A DNA stretch of 33,775 nt. Origin: a virus. Location: IMG/VR virus record IMGVR_UViG_3300008267_000179, positions 1 to 33,775 of that record; one strand, given 5' to 3'. The position numbers and the translations under genes were made by a program. The notes under the pieces are model-generated. The model was not told the DNA's origin, made no database searches, and worked only from the letters and a program-made list of their open reading frames with translations. This document shows positions 22,519-30,680 of this stretch, one piece after another (within the stretch, counting starts at the first letter, position 1; each line of letters starts with the position of its first letter).

Positions 22519-23487
22519 ATGGCTTTATCATTTTCAGGTTTGAGTTTATACACTAAACAATTAACTCAACCTTTATTAACATCAGCCGTTATCGGAGCAA
22601 AGACACAACAACTTATTCTTGATAATGGTATCGTATTGACAGGCGTTAAAGGACCTGTTGCAATTCCTTTGATGGATACTGACGCAGTATTCGCAACACA
22701 ATCTTGTTCTTTTGACGCTTCAGGAACTACTTCTTTTTCACAAAGAACAATCGTACCTGGAAAGATTAAAGTAGAGGAGAAAATTTGTCCGAAGGATTTG
22801 GAAGCGTACTTCACAATGGAAGCACTTCGTGCTGGTTCAACTTACGAGGACTTTGGTAACGCTGATTTCGCTGCTGCTTATCTTGCAAAGAAGAATGCAC
22901 GTATTGCTGCACAACTTGAAACTGCTATATGGCAGGGTGATTCAGGGTTAGGAACTGCTAACTTGAATAAGTTCAATGGTCTTTCAAAACTTATTAATGC
23001 AGGTTCACCAATAGACGCTAACGTAAGTGGTTTTACAGGTGTAAGTGGTGCTGCTATTGCAACCATTACTGCTTCTAATGTTGTAGCTGCTACTGAAGGT
23101 ATTTACAAAGCTATCCCTGCTGAAGTTATGGCGAAGGGTGATGTAAGAATCTTCGTAGGTTACGATTGGTTCAGGTTGCTTGTTCTTGCTTATAGAGCAT
23201 TGAATATGTTCTCTTACAACCCACAAGACGCAAACTTTGAAGGTTTCATTTTGCCTGGAACTAACGTGAAGGTTGAGCCTGTAAATGGTTTGAACGGAAC
23301 AGGTGACGCATTCGCTATGAGTTTGTCAAATATGTGCATCGCAGTTGACCTTGAAGCAGAAGAAACTAACTACAAATTGTGGTACTCTGAAGATAACAAC
23401 GATGTACGTTTCCGTGCAGAGTTCAAAGTAGGTGTTGACGTGGCTTTCATTTCAGAGTGTGTTAAGTTTATGTCTGCTATTGCCTAA
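22519..23487 (+). CDS. Major capsid protein
   Basis: A 322-aa protein, MALSFSGLSLYTKQLTQPLL at the start, resembling HK97-fold capsids of Bacteroidota phages. KIKVEEKICPKDLEAYFTME and AAYLAKKNARIAAQLETAIW form the long spine helix region, and VRIFVGYDWFRLLVLAYRAL and VDVAFISECVKFMSAIA are at the C-terminal side. Codon use is less AT-biased than neighbours, as expected for a highly expressed gene. The leader is purely A/T-rich (AATTAAAAATTAAATAAA), typical of strong translation in this phylum. A strong terminator follows within 25 bases of the stop. Confidence 0.85.
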   Translation: MALSFSGLSLYTKQLTQPLLTSAVIGAKTQQLILDNGIVLTGVKGPVAIPLMDTDAVFATQSCSFDASGTTSFSQRTIVPGKIKVEEKICPKDLEAYFTMEALRAGSTYEDFGNADFAAAYLAKKNARIAAQLETAIWQGDSGLGTANLNKFNGLSKLINAGSPIDANVSGFTGVSGAAIATITASNVVAATEGIYKAIPAEVMAKGDVRIFVGYDWFRLLVLAYRALNMFSYNPQDANFEGFILPGTNVKVEPVNGLNGTGDAFAMSLSNMCIAVDLEAEETNYKLWYSEDNNDVRFRAEFKVGVDVAFISECVKFMSAIA

Positions 23488-23510
23488 TTTTAAAATAAAT
23501 TAACTAATCA

Positions 23511-23542
23511 AAAGGGTGGTGCAAAAAACACCACCTTTTTTT
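23511..23542 (+). terminator. Intrinsic terminator after the capsid gene
   Basis: GGTGGTG (23515-23521) pairs with CACCACC (23529-23535) around a seven-base loop, with extra A-T pairs at the foot, and is followed by seven T (23536-23542). The next gene starts only 13 bases later with no visible promoter, so it probably attenuates rather than stops transcription. Confidence 0.85.
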
Positions 23543-23555
23543 AAAACTTAAATAT

Positions 23556-24092
23556 ATGCCGTGTGCTTTAACAAGTGGATACGTTATTGATTGTAGAGAA
23601 TCAGTAGGCGGAATCCAAGCAATTTGGTTGATTGCAAATGCAGACCTTTATGATGCTTCAGGAAATTCAAGGGTAACGGAATCTTCAGGGACCGTGACTG
23701 CTATGACCAAAGCGAGTGGTAAAAGATTTTACAAGTTTGAAGTTCCAAGAGCAACTGCTTCTGCTTCTTCTAACTTAACAGGTTCACAAGAAAATGGAAC
23801 TATCTTCTTTACGCATCAAGTAATGTTCCCTATCAATTCAAGGAACGCTTCTATCAGAAACATCATTACAACTTTAGCGAAGAATCGTTTAACGTTTGTA
23901 ACTTTGGATATGGACGGAGTTTATAGAATGTATGGTAAATCGTTTGGTTTGTTCCTTGATTCTACTGAATCAGGAAGCGGAACTGCACCTGGTGATAGAC
24001 AAGGCTCAATGCTTACTTTCACTTCACAAGAAACTGATGATTTCTTGGTAGTTAGTTCAAGTGTTGCAGCGAATTTAGAAGTTGCAGGTTAA
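23556..24092 (+). CDS. Probable major tail tube protein
   Basis: A 178-aa beta-rich protein beginning MPCALTSGYVIDCRESVGGI, then QAIWLIANADLYDASGNSRV. The Cys-containing start (C3, C13) followed by a GG-aromatic strand is known from abundant structural proteins of Bacteroidota phages. Further strands are FFTHQVMFPINSR and RLTFVTLDMDGVYRMYG. It sits between two strong terminators right after the capsid gene, as expected for the second most abundant virion protein. A tail tube is my best reading, and a capsid decoration protein the alternative. Good codon usage also points to high expression. Confidence 0.55.
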   Translation: MPCALTSGYVIDCRESVGGIQAIWLIANADLYDASGNSRVTESSGTVTAMTKASGKRFYKFEVPRATASASSNLTGSQENGTIFFTHQVMFPINSRNASIRNIITTLAKNRLTFVTLDMDGVYRMYGKSFGLFLDSTESGSGTAPGDRQGSMLTFTSQETDDFLVVSSSVAANLEVAG

Positions 24093-24113
24093 TAGTAAAT
24101 AATAGAAATTTGG

Positions 24114-24145
24114 AAAGCCGACCGATTAAAAAGTCGGCTTTTTTT
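24114..24145 (+). terminator. Intrinsic terminator after the probable tail tube gene
   Basis: AAAGCCGAC (24114-24122) pairs perfectly with GTCGGCTTT (24133-24141) around a ten-base loop, and the T-run continues to 24145. The next ATG follows at 24151, leaving no room for a promoter, so partial termination is likely. Confidence 0.88.
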
Positions 24146-24150
24146 AGATT

Positions 24151-24522
24151 ATGATTATACTTACAAAAGGCGAAACAAAGAATATATATTTTACAGGTTC
24201 GGAGAGTGCAATTCTTACGAACCCTTATTTTTTGTTTATATTTACAAATAGAATAACGCAGGAAGTGGTAAAGTTTGTTGCTACAAATGAAAGCACCACT
24301 TTGCGTTATGATGTTTTTGAACTTGACGTAGACCAATACTTTGAAGATTCTGAAACAGGGTTTTGGACTTATCAAGTTTACGAACAAGCAAGTAGTTCTA
24401 ACTTAAATCCTACAGGATTAAACGAGGTTGAAAATGGCTATATGTACTTGAATAGTGCTATAACATTTGAGCCTACAACTTATGACGAACAAGATAATTC
24501 ATTTATAACTTACAATGGATAA
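24151..24522 (+). CDS. Small virion-associated protein
   Basis: A 123-aa beta-rich protein beginning MIILTKGETKNIYFTGSESA, then NPYFLFIFTNRITQEVVKF and GFWTYQVYEQASSSNLNPTG. I recognise this phrase (a KG-x-TNxIYFT start and TY-x-YEQ-SSN) from small structural genes near capsid and portal genes of Bacteroidota phages, where the function is not established. It may be a tail- or head-decorating Ig-like protein. It starts six bases after a terminator, and its stop overlaps the portal start. Confidence 0.6.
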   Translation: MIILTKGETKNIYFTGSESAILTNPYFLFIFTNRITQEVVKFVATNESTTLRYDVFELDVDQYFEDSETGFWTYQVYEQASSSNLNPTGLNEVENGYMYLNSAITFEPTTYDEQDNSFITYNG

Positions 24523-26497
24523 TTACAAGCACATTGTCTTGGCTTTTGACCAAGCACAACAACCAAAATTTACTGAAAAGAAAAGCAAAGGTTACGTTGA
24601 ATTTGGAGAATACAATGACTATCCAAAATACTTGCTTTCCTTATATTCAGAATCACCGAAGCACGGAGCAATAATTAAGGGCAAGTGTAACTATATCTAC
24701 GGCAAAGGTTTTGAAGAACCTGGAACTGCTAATAAGTTTGAATCGTGGAATACACTTCTAAAAAAATGTATTAAGGATGATGAATTATTTAGAGGTTATT
24801 ATCTTCAGGTAATATGGAATAGAGCAAAGCAAGTAAGCGAAGTTTACCACATTGATTTTGCAAAGGTTAGGGTTAGTAAAGATTTGTTGAAGTTCTACGT
24901 TAAGAATGATTGGAATGATTCAAGAGAAAAGACAAGAGAATATGAAGCATTTAATGTAAACAATCCTTACGGAAGTCAAATATTGTACATAAAAGAGTAC
25001 AACCCATTAAGTGAGGTTTATCCTTATCCTGCTTACTATCAAGGTTTAAATTACATTGAATCAGATGTTAAAGTTTCAAGACACATTTTAGGCAACGCTA
25101 ATCAAGGATGGGTTGGAACTAAACTTGTGAATCTTAACAATGGAGACCCGATAGGTGAGGAATTCAAAGGTCAAATTGAAAAAGATTTATTGAAGAAGTT
25201 TACAGGTAGCGAAGGTAAGCGAGTGGTAATAATGTTCAATAAGTCCAAAGATAACGCTGCAGATATTCTTGATTTAGGAACAACGATGTTGACAAAAGAA
25301 GATTTTACGAATGTCAACGGATTAATTCAGCAAGAAGTTTTTGCTTGTCACCAAGTTACAAGTCCGCAGTTATTTGGGATTCAAGGAACTTCTGCATTCA
25401 GTAGAAACGAATTGAGGGATGCATACGAAATCTTTAACAACACCTATGTTAATGAAAGGCAACAAGAATTTGAAAATATATTTACACAATTAAGAAATCT
25501 TAAAGGCGAACAAGGTGAGTTTGTTATTCAACCTGTAGAACCTTTGAAATTTGAATTTAGCGAAGGCATTGTAGCTGCTAATCTTACACAAAACGAGATT
25601 AGGGGATTAATGGGTAGAGAACCTTTGCAATCTAATCAAGTAACCGCAGACGGAGCAAAAGCGGTAATTGAAGAAGTTCCTGTAAAGGCAAACGAAGCAA
25701 TCAAGAATCTAACAGGTAGACAATATCAAAACGTTATGAGAATAGTTAGGCAATTCGGAAACGGAAAGCTAACTAAAGGACAAGCTACTTTGATGCTTAA
25801 AAACGGATTTGGTTTTACGGATGAAGATGTTAATTCATTTTTAGGTATAGACGACGACCCTTTAACCGAAGATGAAATAACTAAATTCTCAATGGACAAG
25901 GATGAACTTTTGCTTCAAGAATTTGCTTCCTGTGGTTCGGATAGGGGTTTGTATTCAATAACTGAAACAAGGTCTTTTAATGGCTTTGAAATGGCTTTAA
26001 ATCAACTTCAAGCCGATGTTCTTTCATTGATTACAAAACAACCATTAATAGCACCTGAAGTTATTGCTGAAACTTTGAACAAGTCGGTTAAAGATGTTCA
26101 AGCTACCATTGATGAATTAGTAAGTAATAAAATTATTACCGAAAAAAAAACATTAATCGGAGAAGATGAAGTTGTAAGAAGATATGTTAATAAGCCTGTT
26201 AGTGAACTTCCTGGAAAGGATTCTAAAGTAACGGAGATAATGATTATGTATTCTTACGATTGGCGAGTTCCTGCTTCGCAACGTGATTACAACACTTCAA
26301 GACCATTTTGTCAAAAGCTAATGGACTTAAGTTTAACAAGGTTTTGGTCAAGGCAGGACATTGAGAATATCAGCAAAAGGGTTGGTTATTCAGTTTGGGA
26401 TAGATGCGGTGGATGGTGGACAATGCCGAACGGCGAACATAGTTACCAATGTAGGCACGAATGGAAAACTAATTTAGTAACAAGAAAGAAAAGATAA
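24515..26497 (+). CDS. Portal protein with winged-helix and MuF-like C-terminal extension
   Basis: A 660-aa protein. Residues 1-400 follow the portal plan: YPKYLLSLYSESPKHGAIIK at the start, DELFRGYYLQVIWNRAKQVS, then LTKEDFTNVNGLIQQEVFAC and PQLFGIQGTSAFSRNELRDA near the crown. The extension after about 400 contains a helical domain (VMRIVRQFGNGKLTKGQATL), a winged helix (about 515-565, VIAETLNKSVKDVQATIDEL) and a final Cys/Trp-rich part (RPFCQKLMDLSLTRFWSRQD to YQCRHEWKTNLV) like the end of minor head (MuF) proteins. The gene follows the tail tube candidate, unlike classical order. The portal forms the DNA entry ring and would carry head-morphogenesis functions in the same chain. Confidence 0.8.
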   Translation: MDNYKHIVLAFDQAQQPKFTEKKSKGYVEFGEYNDYPKYLLSLYSESPKHGAIIKGKCNYIYGKGFEEPGTANKFESWNTLLKKCIKDDELFRGYYLQVIWNRAKQVSEVYHIDFAKVRVSKDLLKFYVKNDWNDSREKTREYEAFNVNNPYGSQILYIKEYNPLSEVYPYPAYYQGLNYIESDVKVSRHILGNANQGWVGTKLVNLNNGDPIGEEFKGQIEKDLLKKFTGSEGKRVVIMFNKSKDNAADILDLGTTMLTKEDFTNVNGLIQQEVFACHQVTSPQLFGIQGTSAFSRNELRDAYEIFNNTYVNERQQEFENIFTQLRNLKGEQGEFVIQPVEPLKFEFSEGIVAANLTQNEIRGLMGREPLQSNQVTADGAKAVIEEVPVKANEAIKNLTGRQYQNVMRIVRQFGNGKLTKGQATLMLKNGFGFTDEDVNSFLGIDDDPLTEDEITKFSMDKDELLLQEFASCGSDRGLYSITETRSFNGFEMALNQLQADVLSLITKQPLIAPEVIAETLNKSVKDVQATIDELVSNKIITEKKTLIGEDEVVRRYVNKPVSELPGKDSKVTEIMIMYSYDWRVPASQRDYNTSRPFCQKLMDLSLTRFWSRQDIENISKRVGYSVWDRCGGWWTMPNGEHSYQCRHEWKTNLVTRKKR

Positions 26498-26506
26498 TTT
26501 AGTCCA

Positions 26507-27295
26507 ATGAGCAAAAATATTTTATTTCTAACTGAACAAACTTTCAAGGAAAGAACAGGTGCTTCCAATGCTATTGACGGAAAGCAATTATTCCCTATGA
26601 TTAAGGTCGCAGGAGATATGTATATTCAACCTGTGTTAGGTTCTACACTTTACAAAAGATTACAAGAAGGGGTTGAAAATGATGATTTAAGTGTAGATGA
26701 AAAAGCATTGATAGATGACTATATTACCGATGCTTTGATTTGGTTTACTATGTCAATGCTTCCTATGTCAATGGGTTACCAATTATTCTCTAAAGGATTT
26801 TTGCAAAAGACAAGCGAAGAAAGTACACCACCAAGCCGTGCAGATTTAGAACTAATAGAGCAGAAATATAAATCAATGGCTGAATTTTACAATAGCAGAT
26901 TAATTAGTTTCTTGCAGGAAAACTACACTTTGTATTCTGAATACATAAATGTTTCAATGGGATTAGATACTATTTTTCCTACAACGAAAGCGTACACTTG
27001 TCCTATTTATTTAGGTGGATTTGAACCTTGTGGAACGAAGTATATGAATAGTTCAAGTGGTTACGCTACTCCACAGGTTGTTTATCATACTGCAACTGCA
27101 GGACAAACACAATTTGAAGTTATGGCTTTGAGTGGTAATAGGGTAATATTTGCGAGTCGTTCAGGATTGGCAAAAACAATAACAACATTCCCTACTGCAG
27201 ATACAGGATATCTTCAAATAGTTGGTGGGTTGGTTATATTACCTACAGGTGATTCAGCAATGGCAGGTGAATTATTTACTTTCTTATACACTTAA
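26507..27295 (+). CDS. Head-tail connector (adaptor) protein
   Basis: A 262-aa protein. The N-terminal helical domain (LFLTEQTFKERTGASNAIDG, then IKVAGDMYIQPVLGSTLYKR) matches the adaptor family of Bacteroidota phages, which binds under the portal. YKSMAEFYNSRLISFLQENY is a long helix, and the C-terminal 90 residues are a separate beta domain (VVYHTATAGQTQFEVMALSG). It starts nine bases after the portal stop and precedes the probable tail terminator, as expected for neck proteins. Confidence 0.75.
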   Translation: MSKNILFLTEQTFKERTGASNAIDGKQLFPMIKVAGDMYIQPVLGSTLYKRLQEGVENDDLSVDEKALIDDYITDALIWFTMSMLPMSMGYQLFSKGFLQKTSEESTPPSRADLELIEQKYKSMAEFYNSRLISFLQENYTLYSEYINVSMGLDTIFPTTKAYTCPIYLGGFEPCGTKYMNSSSGYATPQVVYHTATAGQTQFEVMALSGNRVIFASRSGLAKTITTFPTADTGYLQIVGGLVILPTGDSAMAGELFTFLYT

Positions 27296-27298
27296 TTT

Positions 27299-27457
27299 AT
27301 GAGCAAAGGCTACAAAAAACAATACATAGACAAAGTAAAACAAAAGTTCAATGACCTACAAGCAGTTAGTAACGGAAATAACAAACCTGTTGGAAAGCCA
27401 CGCAATGATTCACACAACAAAGTTTGCAAGTCCGATAGAATGGATAAATTGGGATAA
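27299..27457 (+). CDS. Possible 52-aa basic peptide overlapping the tail terminator gene
   Basis: The frame MSKGYKKQYIDKVKQKFNDL and onward is Lys/Asn-rich and lies in the gap after the connector gene. It overlaps the next gene by 107 bases. The first 17 codons (before 27351) look like a real start, and the rest may be a shadow of the neighbour. Either a true small gene or a chance frame; low confidence. Confidence 0.25.
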   Translation: MSKGYKKQYIDKVKQKFNDLQAVSNGNNKPVGKPRNDSHNKVCKSDRMDKLG

Positions 27458-27785
27458 TCAACCTGTATTTCCTTTAGCATCATTTGCAATTAATTCAGGT
27501 TCTTACAATCCTGGAAAGCAACATTCTTTTGATATTCAATTTTGGTTTATTGATAAGTCAGGTTCTGAAGGCGAGTTTGAAACTGAAGTTGTAAACGATA
27601 TGCATCAAATAGCAGGGGATATAATAAGTAAACTGCGAAATGGTGCTAATTCTTATATCATAGATGACAACATTCGTTACGATGTAATTAGCGAAAAGTT
27701 TGAAGATTATTTAAGTGGAGTTCAATTAACAATAACCTTAACAAGCACATCAAGTTTTGATGGGTGCGATATGCCTACCTTATGA
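27351..27785 (+). CDS. Probable tail terminator/completion protein
   Basis: A 144-aa protein beginning MTYKQLVTEITNLLESHAMI. Strands such as KQHSFDIQFWFIDKSGSEGE and a helix (TEVVNDMHQIAGDIISKLRN), then VQLTITLTSTSSFDGCDMP, follow the small alpha/beta pattern of phage tail terminator proteins in Bacteroidota. It would cap the tail tube and join it to the neck. Its stop overlaps the next start (ATGA at 27782-27785). Confidence 0.6.
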   Translation: MTYKQLVTEITNLLESHAMIHTTKFASPIEWINWDNQPVFPLASFAINSGSYNPGKQHSFDIQFWFIDKSGSEGEFETEVVNDMHQIAGDIISKLRNGANSYIIDDNIRYDVISEKFEDYLSGVQLTITLTSTSSFDGCDMPTL

Positions 27786-29449
27786 GGAAATTAATTACAA
27801 TTTTATTAGTTTGTTTTTGTCAAGTTAGTTTTGGTCAAGTTTACCAATTGATGCCACAATACGGATATTCAGCACCAAGATTTAATATTGATTCTACTTT
27901 AACGATTCCTACATTCAACGGAGTGCCTACACTTAAAAGTAACATAACAAGAAAGGGTGCTTTAGCCATTGATTCTACAAACGGAAGGTTTTATTTTTAC
28001 AATCCAAAGACATTAGTTTGGGATACGATTAAAGGCGGTGGTGGTTCAACATCTGCAACAAAATTAGTAACAAGTGTTTACAATAACACAGGTAGCACAA
28101 TTGCAAAAGGTTCAGTTGTTTACATTAGTGGTAGACATTCAAGCAATTTGCCTACTATAGCACTTGCACAAGGAAACAATGAAGAAAATTCCTACAAGAC
28201 ATTTGCTTTAGTTGAAAACGATATTCCTACAAGTAATGAAGGTGTAGTAATTCAAGCAGGTAAAATTGAAAACCTTAATCTACCTACTGCAAGTTTTACT
28301 GATGGGGATATAGTTTACTTAAGTCCTTCAGTACCTGGAGGTTTGACAATTACAAAACCTTTAGCACCTAATCACATTTGTAAGATAGGAAGTATAACAA
28401 GGGCACATCCAACCTTTGGTTCAATAGAAATAAAAATAGAAAACGGATGGCAGTTAGATGAATTAAGCGATGTTAAAATAGCTTTAGTTCCTGTTGATTC
28501 AACTATTTTACAATTCAGTAGGGTTGATTCTTTATGGCACGATGTAAGCATAAACAATGCAATAGGAAGTAAGTATTTAAAACCTTCAGATTCTACAATC
28601 TACCAAACTAAATTCGGAGTAGATACTGCAAGAACTAACACTTATAATGCCTTAAATACAAAGTTAAATTTGTCAGATTCTACAATCTATCAAACTAAAT
28701 TTAGAAGTGATAGTGCAAGAACTAATACTTATTCTGCAATAGCAGCAAAATTTACACTACCTTCTTTAACAAGTGGTTCAGTTTTATTTTCAGATGGAAC
28801 TACAATAGCACAAAAGAACTCTAATTTCTTTTGGGATAATACCAACAATAGATTAGGACTTGGGACAACTGCACCTGCTAACGCTTTTGATGTAGTAAGA
28901 GGTACGGCAGGAACAATGGGTAGAGGAACTTTTGAAAGCGGTTCTTTTTCTTTTAATGGAGATGCTAAAGTAGGGGTTTATACTTCTTCAGCAACTTCAA
29001 CTGATGGTGCAGGAATAGCATTTGCACAAACTAACTTACAGGCTAATAGCCGTTATCCTGGCTTTGAATTACAATATGTTTATTCAAGCACGGTGGCTAA
29101 CAATGCAATGCGTTTTAATTATACTGAAAGAAGTTCTGCAGGTGTAGTTCAAAACTACGCAGCTAATATATTTCAAGCATATGCAAACGGAACTATAATA
29201 ATAAATCCTACAACTTTAAACGTAACTGCAACTGCAAAATTATTAGTAGGAACATCAACGAGTTCTACTCATATGTTGGATGTTAACGGAACTGCAAGGG
29301 TTAACCAAATATTTTTAAGAACATTAAATACTGCACCTGCTTCTGCTTCAGCAACAGGCACAACAGGTGAAATAAGAATAGACGCAAACTTTATTTATGT
29401 CTGCACGGCAACTAATACTTGGAAACGTGTAGCAATAGCAACTTGGTAA
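27782..29449 (+). CDS. Tail-fibre-like protein with a Sec signal peptide
   Basis: Starting at ATG 27782 (chosen over 27764 because it gives ATGA coupling and a clean signal), the protein is 555 aa. Residues 1-19 (MRKLITILLVCFCQVSFGQ) are a classical Bacteroidota signal peptide with a cleavage site at FGQ. The rest is Ser/Thr/Asn-rich with fibre-type repeats: SDSTIYQTKF plus ARTNTY occurs twice, 29 residues apart. The C-terminal half has NNRLGLGTTAPANAFDV, as in fibre-shaft and appendage proteins. It probably recognises the host surface. A signal peptide on a cytoplasmically assembled virion protein is odd. Confidence 0.6.
   Translation: MRKLITILLVCFCQVSFGQVYQLMPQYGYSAPRFNIDSTLTIPTFNGVPTLKSNITRKGALAIDSTNGRFYFYNPKTLVWDTIKGGGGSTSATKLVTSVYNNTGSTIAKGSVVYISGRHSSNLPTIALAQGNNEENSYKTFALVENDIPTSNEGVVIQAGKIENLNLPTASFTDGDIVYLSPSVPGGLTITKPLAPNHICKIGSITRAHPTFGSIEIKIENGWQLDELSDVKIALVPVDSTILQFSRVDSLWHDVSINNAIGSKYLKPSDSTIYQTKFGVDTARTNTYNALNTKLNLSDSTIYQTKFRSDSARTNTYSAIAAKFTLPSLTSGSVLFSDGTTIAQKNSNFFWDNTNNRLGLGTTAPANAFDVVRGTAGTMGRGTFESGSFSFNGDAKVGVYTSSATSTDGAGIAFAQTNLQANSRYPGFELQYVYSSTVANNAMRFNYTERSSAGVVQNYAANIFQAYANGTIIINPTTLNVTATAKLLVGTSTSSTHMLDVNGTARVNQIFLRTLNTAPASASATGTTGEIRIDANFIYVCTATNTWKRVAIATW
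28586..28740 (+). repeat. 87-base tandem repeat in the tail-fibre gene
   Basis: TCAGATTCTACAATCTA occurs at 28586 and again 87 bases later (28673), with the following AAACTAAATT and AGAACTAA also shared. The encoded 29-residue unit (SDSTIYQTKF and ARTNTY) is repeated once. Units of this sort are typical of trimeric fibre shafts and can change fibre length. Confidence 0.6.
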
Positions 29450-29459
29450 ATTATAAATT

Positions 29460-29720
29460 ATGATACCTATACAACCATTAACAATACCAACACAAGGCAC
29501 GGCAATAGGCTTAATTCTTAAATGCTTTGATTTAGATATGACTGCAACAACTGCAACATTCTATTATGAATTAGTTGGTGCTTCAGATTACAACACACCA
29601 CAAAGAGTTTTTACTTCAGGGAATATTTCAATGACTGAAGCAGAATATTCTAATTGGGGTGCTGATAATAACTATTGCATAGAATGGGCAGCTAATAAAC
29701 TTGGATTAACTTTATTATAA
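29460..29720 (+). CDS. Small virion-associated hypothetical protein
   Basis: An 86-aa protein with a beta-like N-terminus (IPIQPLTIPTQGTAIGLILK), a repeated Ala/Thr segment and a C-terminus YCIEWAANKLGLTLL. It resembles small proteins next to tail fibre genes in Bacteroidota phages, with no known function. It follows the fibre gene by 10 bases. Its stop touches the next start (TAATG). Confidence 0.55.
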   Translation: MIPIQPLTIPTQGTAIGLILKCFDLDMTATTATFYYELVGASDYNTPQRVFTSGNISMTEAEYSNWGADNNYCIEWAANKLGLTLL

Positions 29721-29881
29721 TGAAACATTTTGAATTATTAGGAGTTTGGCTTTTATCAATAGCCACATTTTTAACTTCATCTGAAGTAATAGGATTCTTT
29801 GCTATTACAGCAAGTATAACTACAATCGTAGGCAATATGCCTGGAGTAATTAAATTTTTCAACAAATACATAAAAAAATGA
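29720..29881 (+). CDS. Small two-helix membrane protein, holin candidate
   Basis: A 53-aa frame starting MKHFELLGVWLLSIATFLTS with a second hydrophobic helix (EVIGFFAITASITTIVGNM) and a basic C-terminus (KFFNKYIKK). Two membrane segments, tiny size and a position before spanin and lysozyme fit a class II holin. It overlaps the preceding stop (TAATG) and the next start (ATGA), so it is well anchored between genes. Confidence 0.55.
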   Translation: MKHFELLGVWLLSIATFLTSSEVIGFFAITASITTIVGNMPGVIKFFNKYIKK

Positions 29882-30060
29882 AAAGTACAAAAACGACAAT
29901 CTTCGGATTGATTCTTGCAACATTGGTAGCAGTTCAACCTATCGTTGAAGGAACAGGTTACCACTTTGACGGCAACACAATAACCAAAATTTTGTTTGCT
30001 GCTTCTTTGGCTGCTTTTGGATATTTGGCGAAGGACTATGACGCTACAGGAAAGCCATAA
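29878..30060 (+). CDS. Small membrane protein, second holin or antiholin candidate
   Basis: A 60-aa protein, MKSTKTTIFGLILATLVAVQ at the start, with two hydrophobic segments (8-22 and about 37-50, KILFAASLAAFGYLAK) and a short soluble end AKDYDATGKP. The ending resembles a small family I know from Bacteroidota phages near lysis genes. Together with the 53-aa protein it may form a holin/antiholin pair; which is which cannot be told. A GC-rich hairpin follows. Confidence 0.5.
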   Translation: MKSTKTTIFGLILATLVAVQPIVEGTGYHFDGNTITKILFAASLAAFGYLAKDYDATGKP

Positions 30061-30065
30061 AAAAA

Positions 30066-30087
30066 GGAGTCAGTAAAAACCGACTCC
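30066..30087 (+). other. Hairpin without a T-run
   Basis: GGAGTC (30066-30071) pairs with GACTCC (30082-30087), with GT and AC inside pairing beyond one mismatch. An A-run precedes it but no T-run follows on this strand. It could stop transcription weakly or protect an RNA end; only moderately convincing. Confidence 0.4.
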
Positions 30088-30137
30088 GTTCCACAAGTAA
30101 AAGTCCCAAATTGTTATCCCTTCAAAAATAACATTTT

Positions 30138-30680
30138 ATGCTGAAATATTTATTGTTTCTATCAATTTTTTTTACAGGTTGTTATTCAGAGAAAAAAGCA
30201 TCTAAACAATTAAATAAAGTAAGCATTGAATATCCTGTTTTAGTATCGCAAAAATGCGGTGAATTATTCAAACCTATTGTTACTAAAGACACCCAAATAG
30301 TAACGGAATACATAAATAGAATAGATACCTTTTTAAGTAATAGTACTGAAACAATTATAGTTACTGATACTATAAAAAAAGATTGTTCTAAAAATGTCAA
30401 GCAATTAGTTATAAAATTGCAAAATGCTAACAGGTTTATTCAGATCCTTCAAAATGATTTGCGTAAGAATCCACCTTACATTATTAAAAATATTATTGAC
30501 ACTTCAAAGGTTTTTTCTTTAACAAAGGAAAGGGATAATGCTTTAAGGGATAAAGAAGATTACCGGACAAGAACGGAAGTAATGAATAAAGTTTGCATTT
30601 GGTTACTAATTATTATAATCGTTTTAATTTCTTACATCTACGCAAATGAAACCAAGTCAAAATTGTATAAATCTAATTAA
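30138..30680 (+). CDS. Unimolecular spanin (u-spanin)
   Basis: A 180-aa protein with both anchors of a u-spanin. The N-terminus MLKYLLFLSIFFTGC is a lipoprotein signal with lipobox FTGC (C15 lipidated, outer membrane). Residues 152-169 are a C-terminal transmembrane helix (VCIWLLIIIIVLISYIYA) for the inner membrane. The periplasmic part (16-150) is rich in helical and charged segments suited to spanning the periplasm. It would fuse inner and outer membranes in the last step of lysis, so a Gram-negative host is implied. The end overlaps the lysozyme start, placing it in the lysis cassette. Confidence 0.85.
   Translation: MLKYLLFLSIFFTGCYSEKKASKQLNKVSIEYPVLVSQKCGELFKPIVTKDTQIVTEYINRIDTFLSNSTETIIVTDTIKKDCSKNVKQLVIKLQNANRFIQILQNDLRKNPPYIIKNIIDTSKVFSLTKERDNALRDKEDYRTRTEVMNKVCIWLLIIIIVLISYIYANETKSKLYKSN

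Noticed and set aside
27654-27662. A further TATATCATA close to an ATG
   Set aside because: It lies inside the tail terminator gene, the ATG is one base away instead of four, and no gene starts there.
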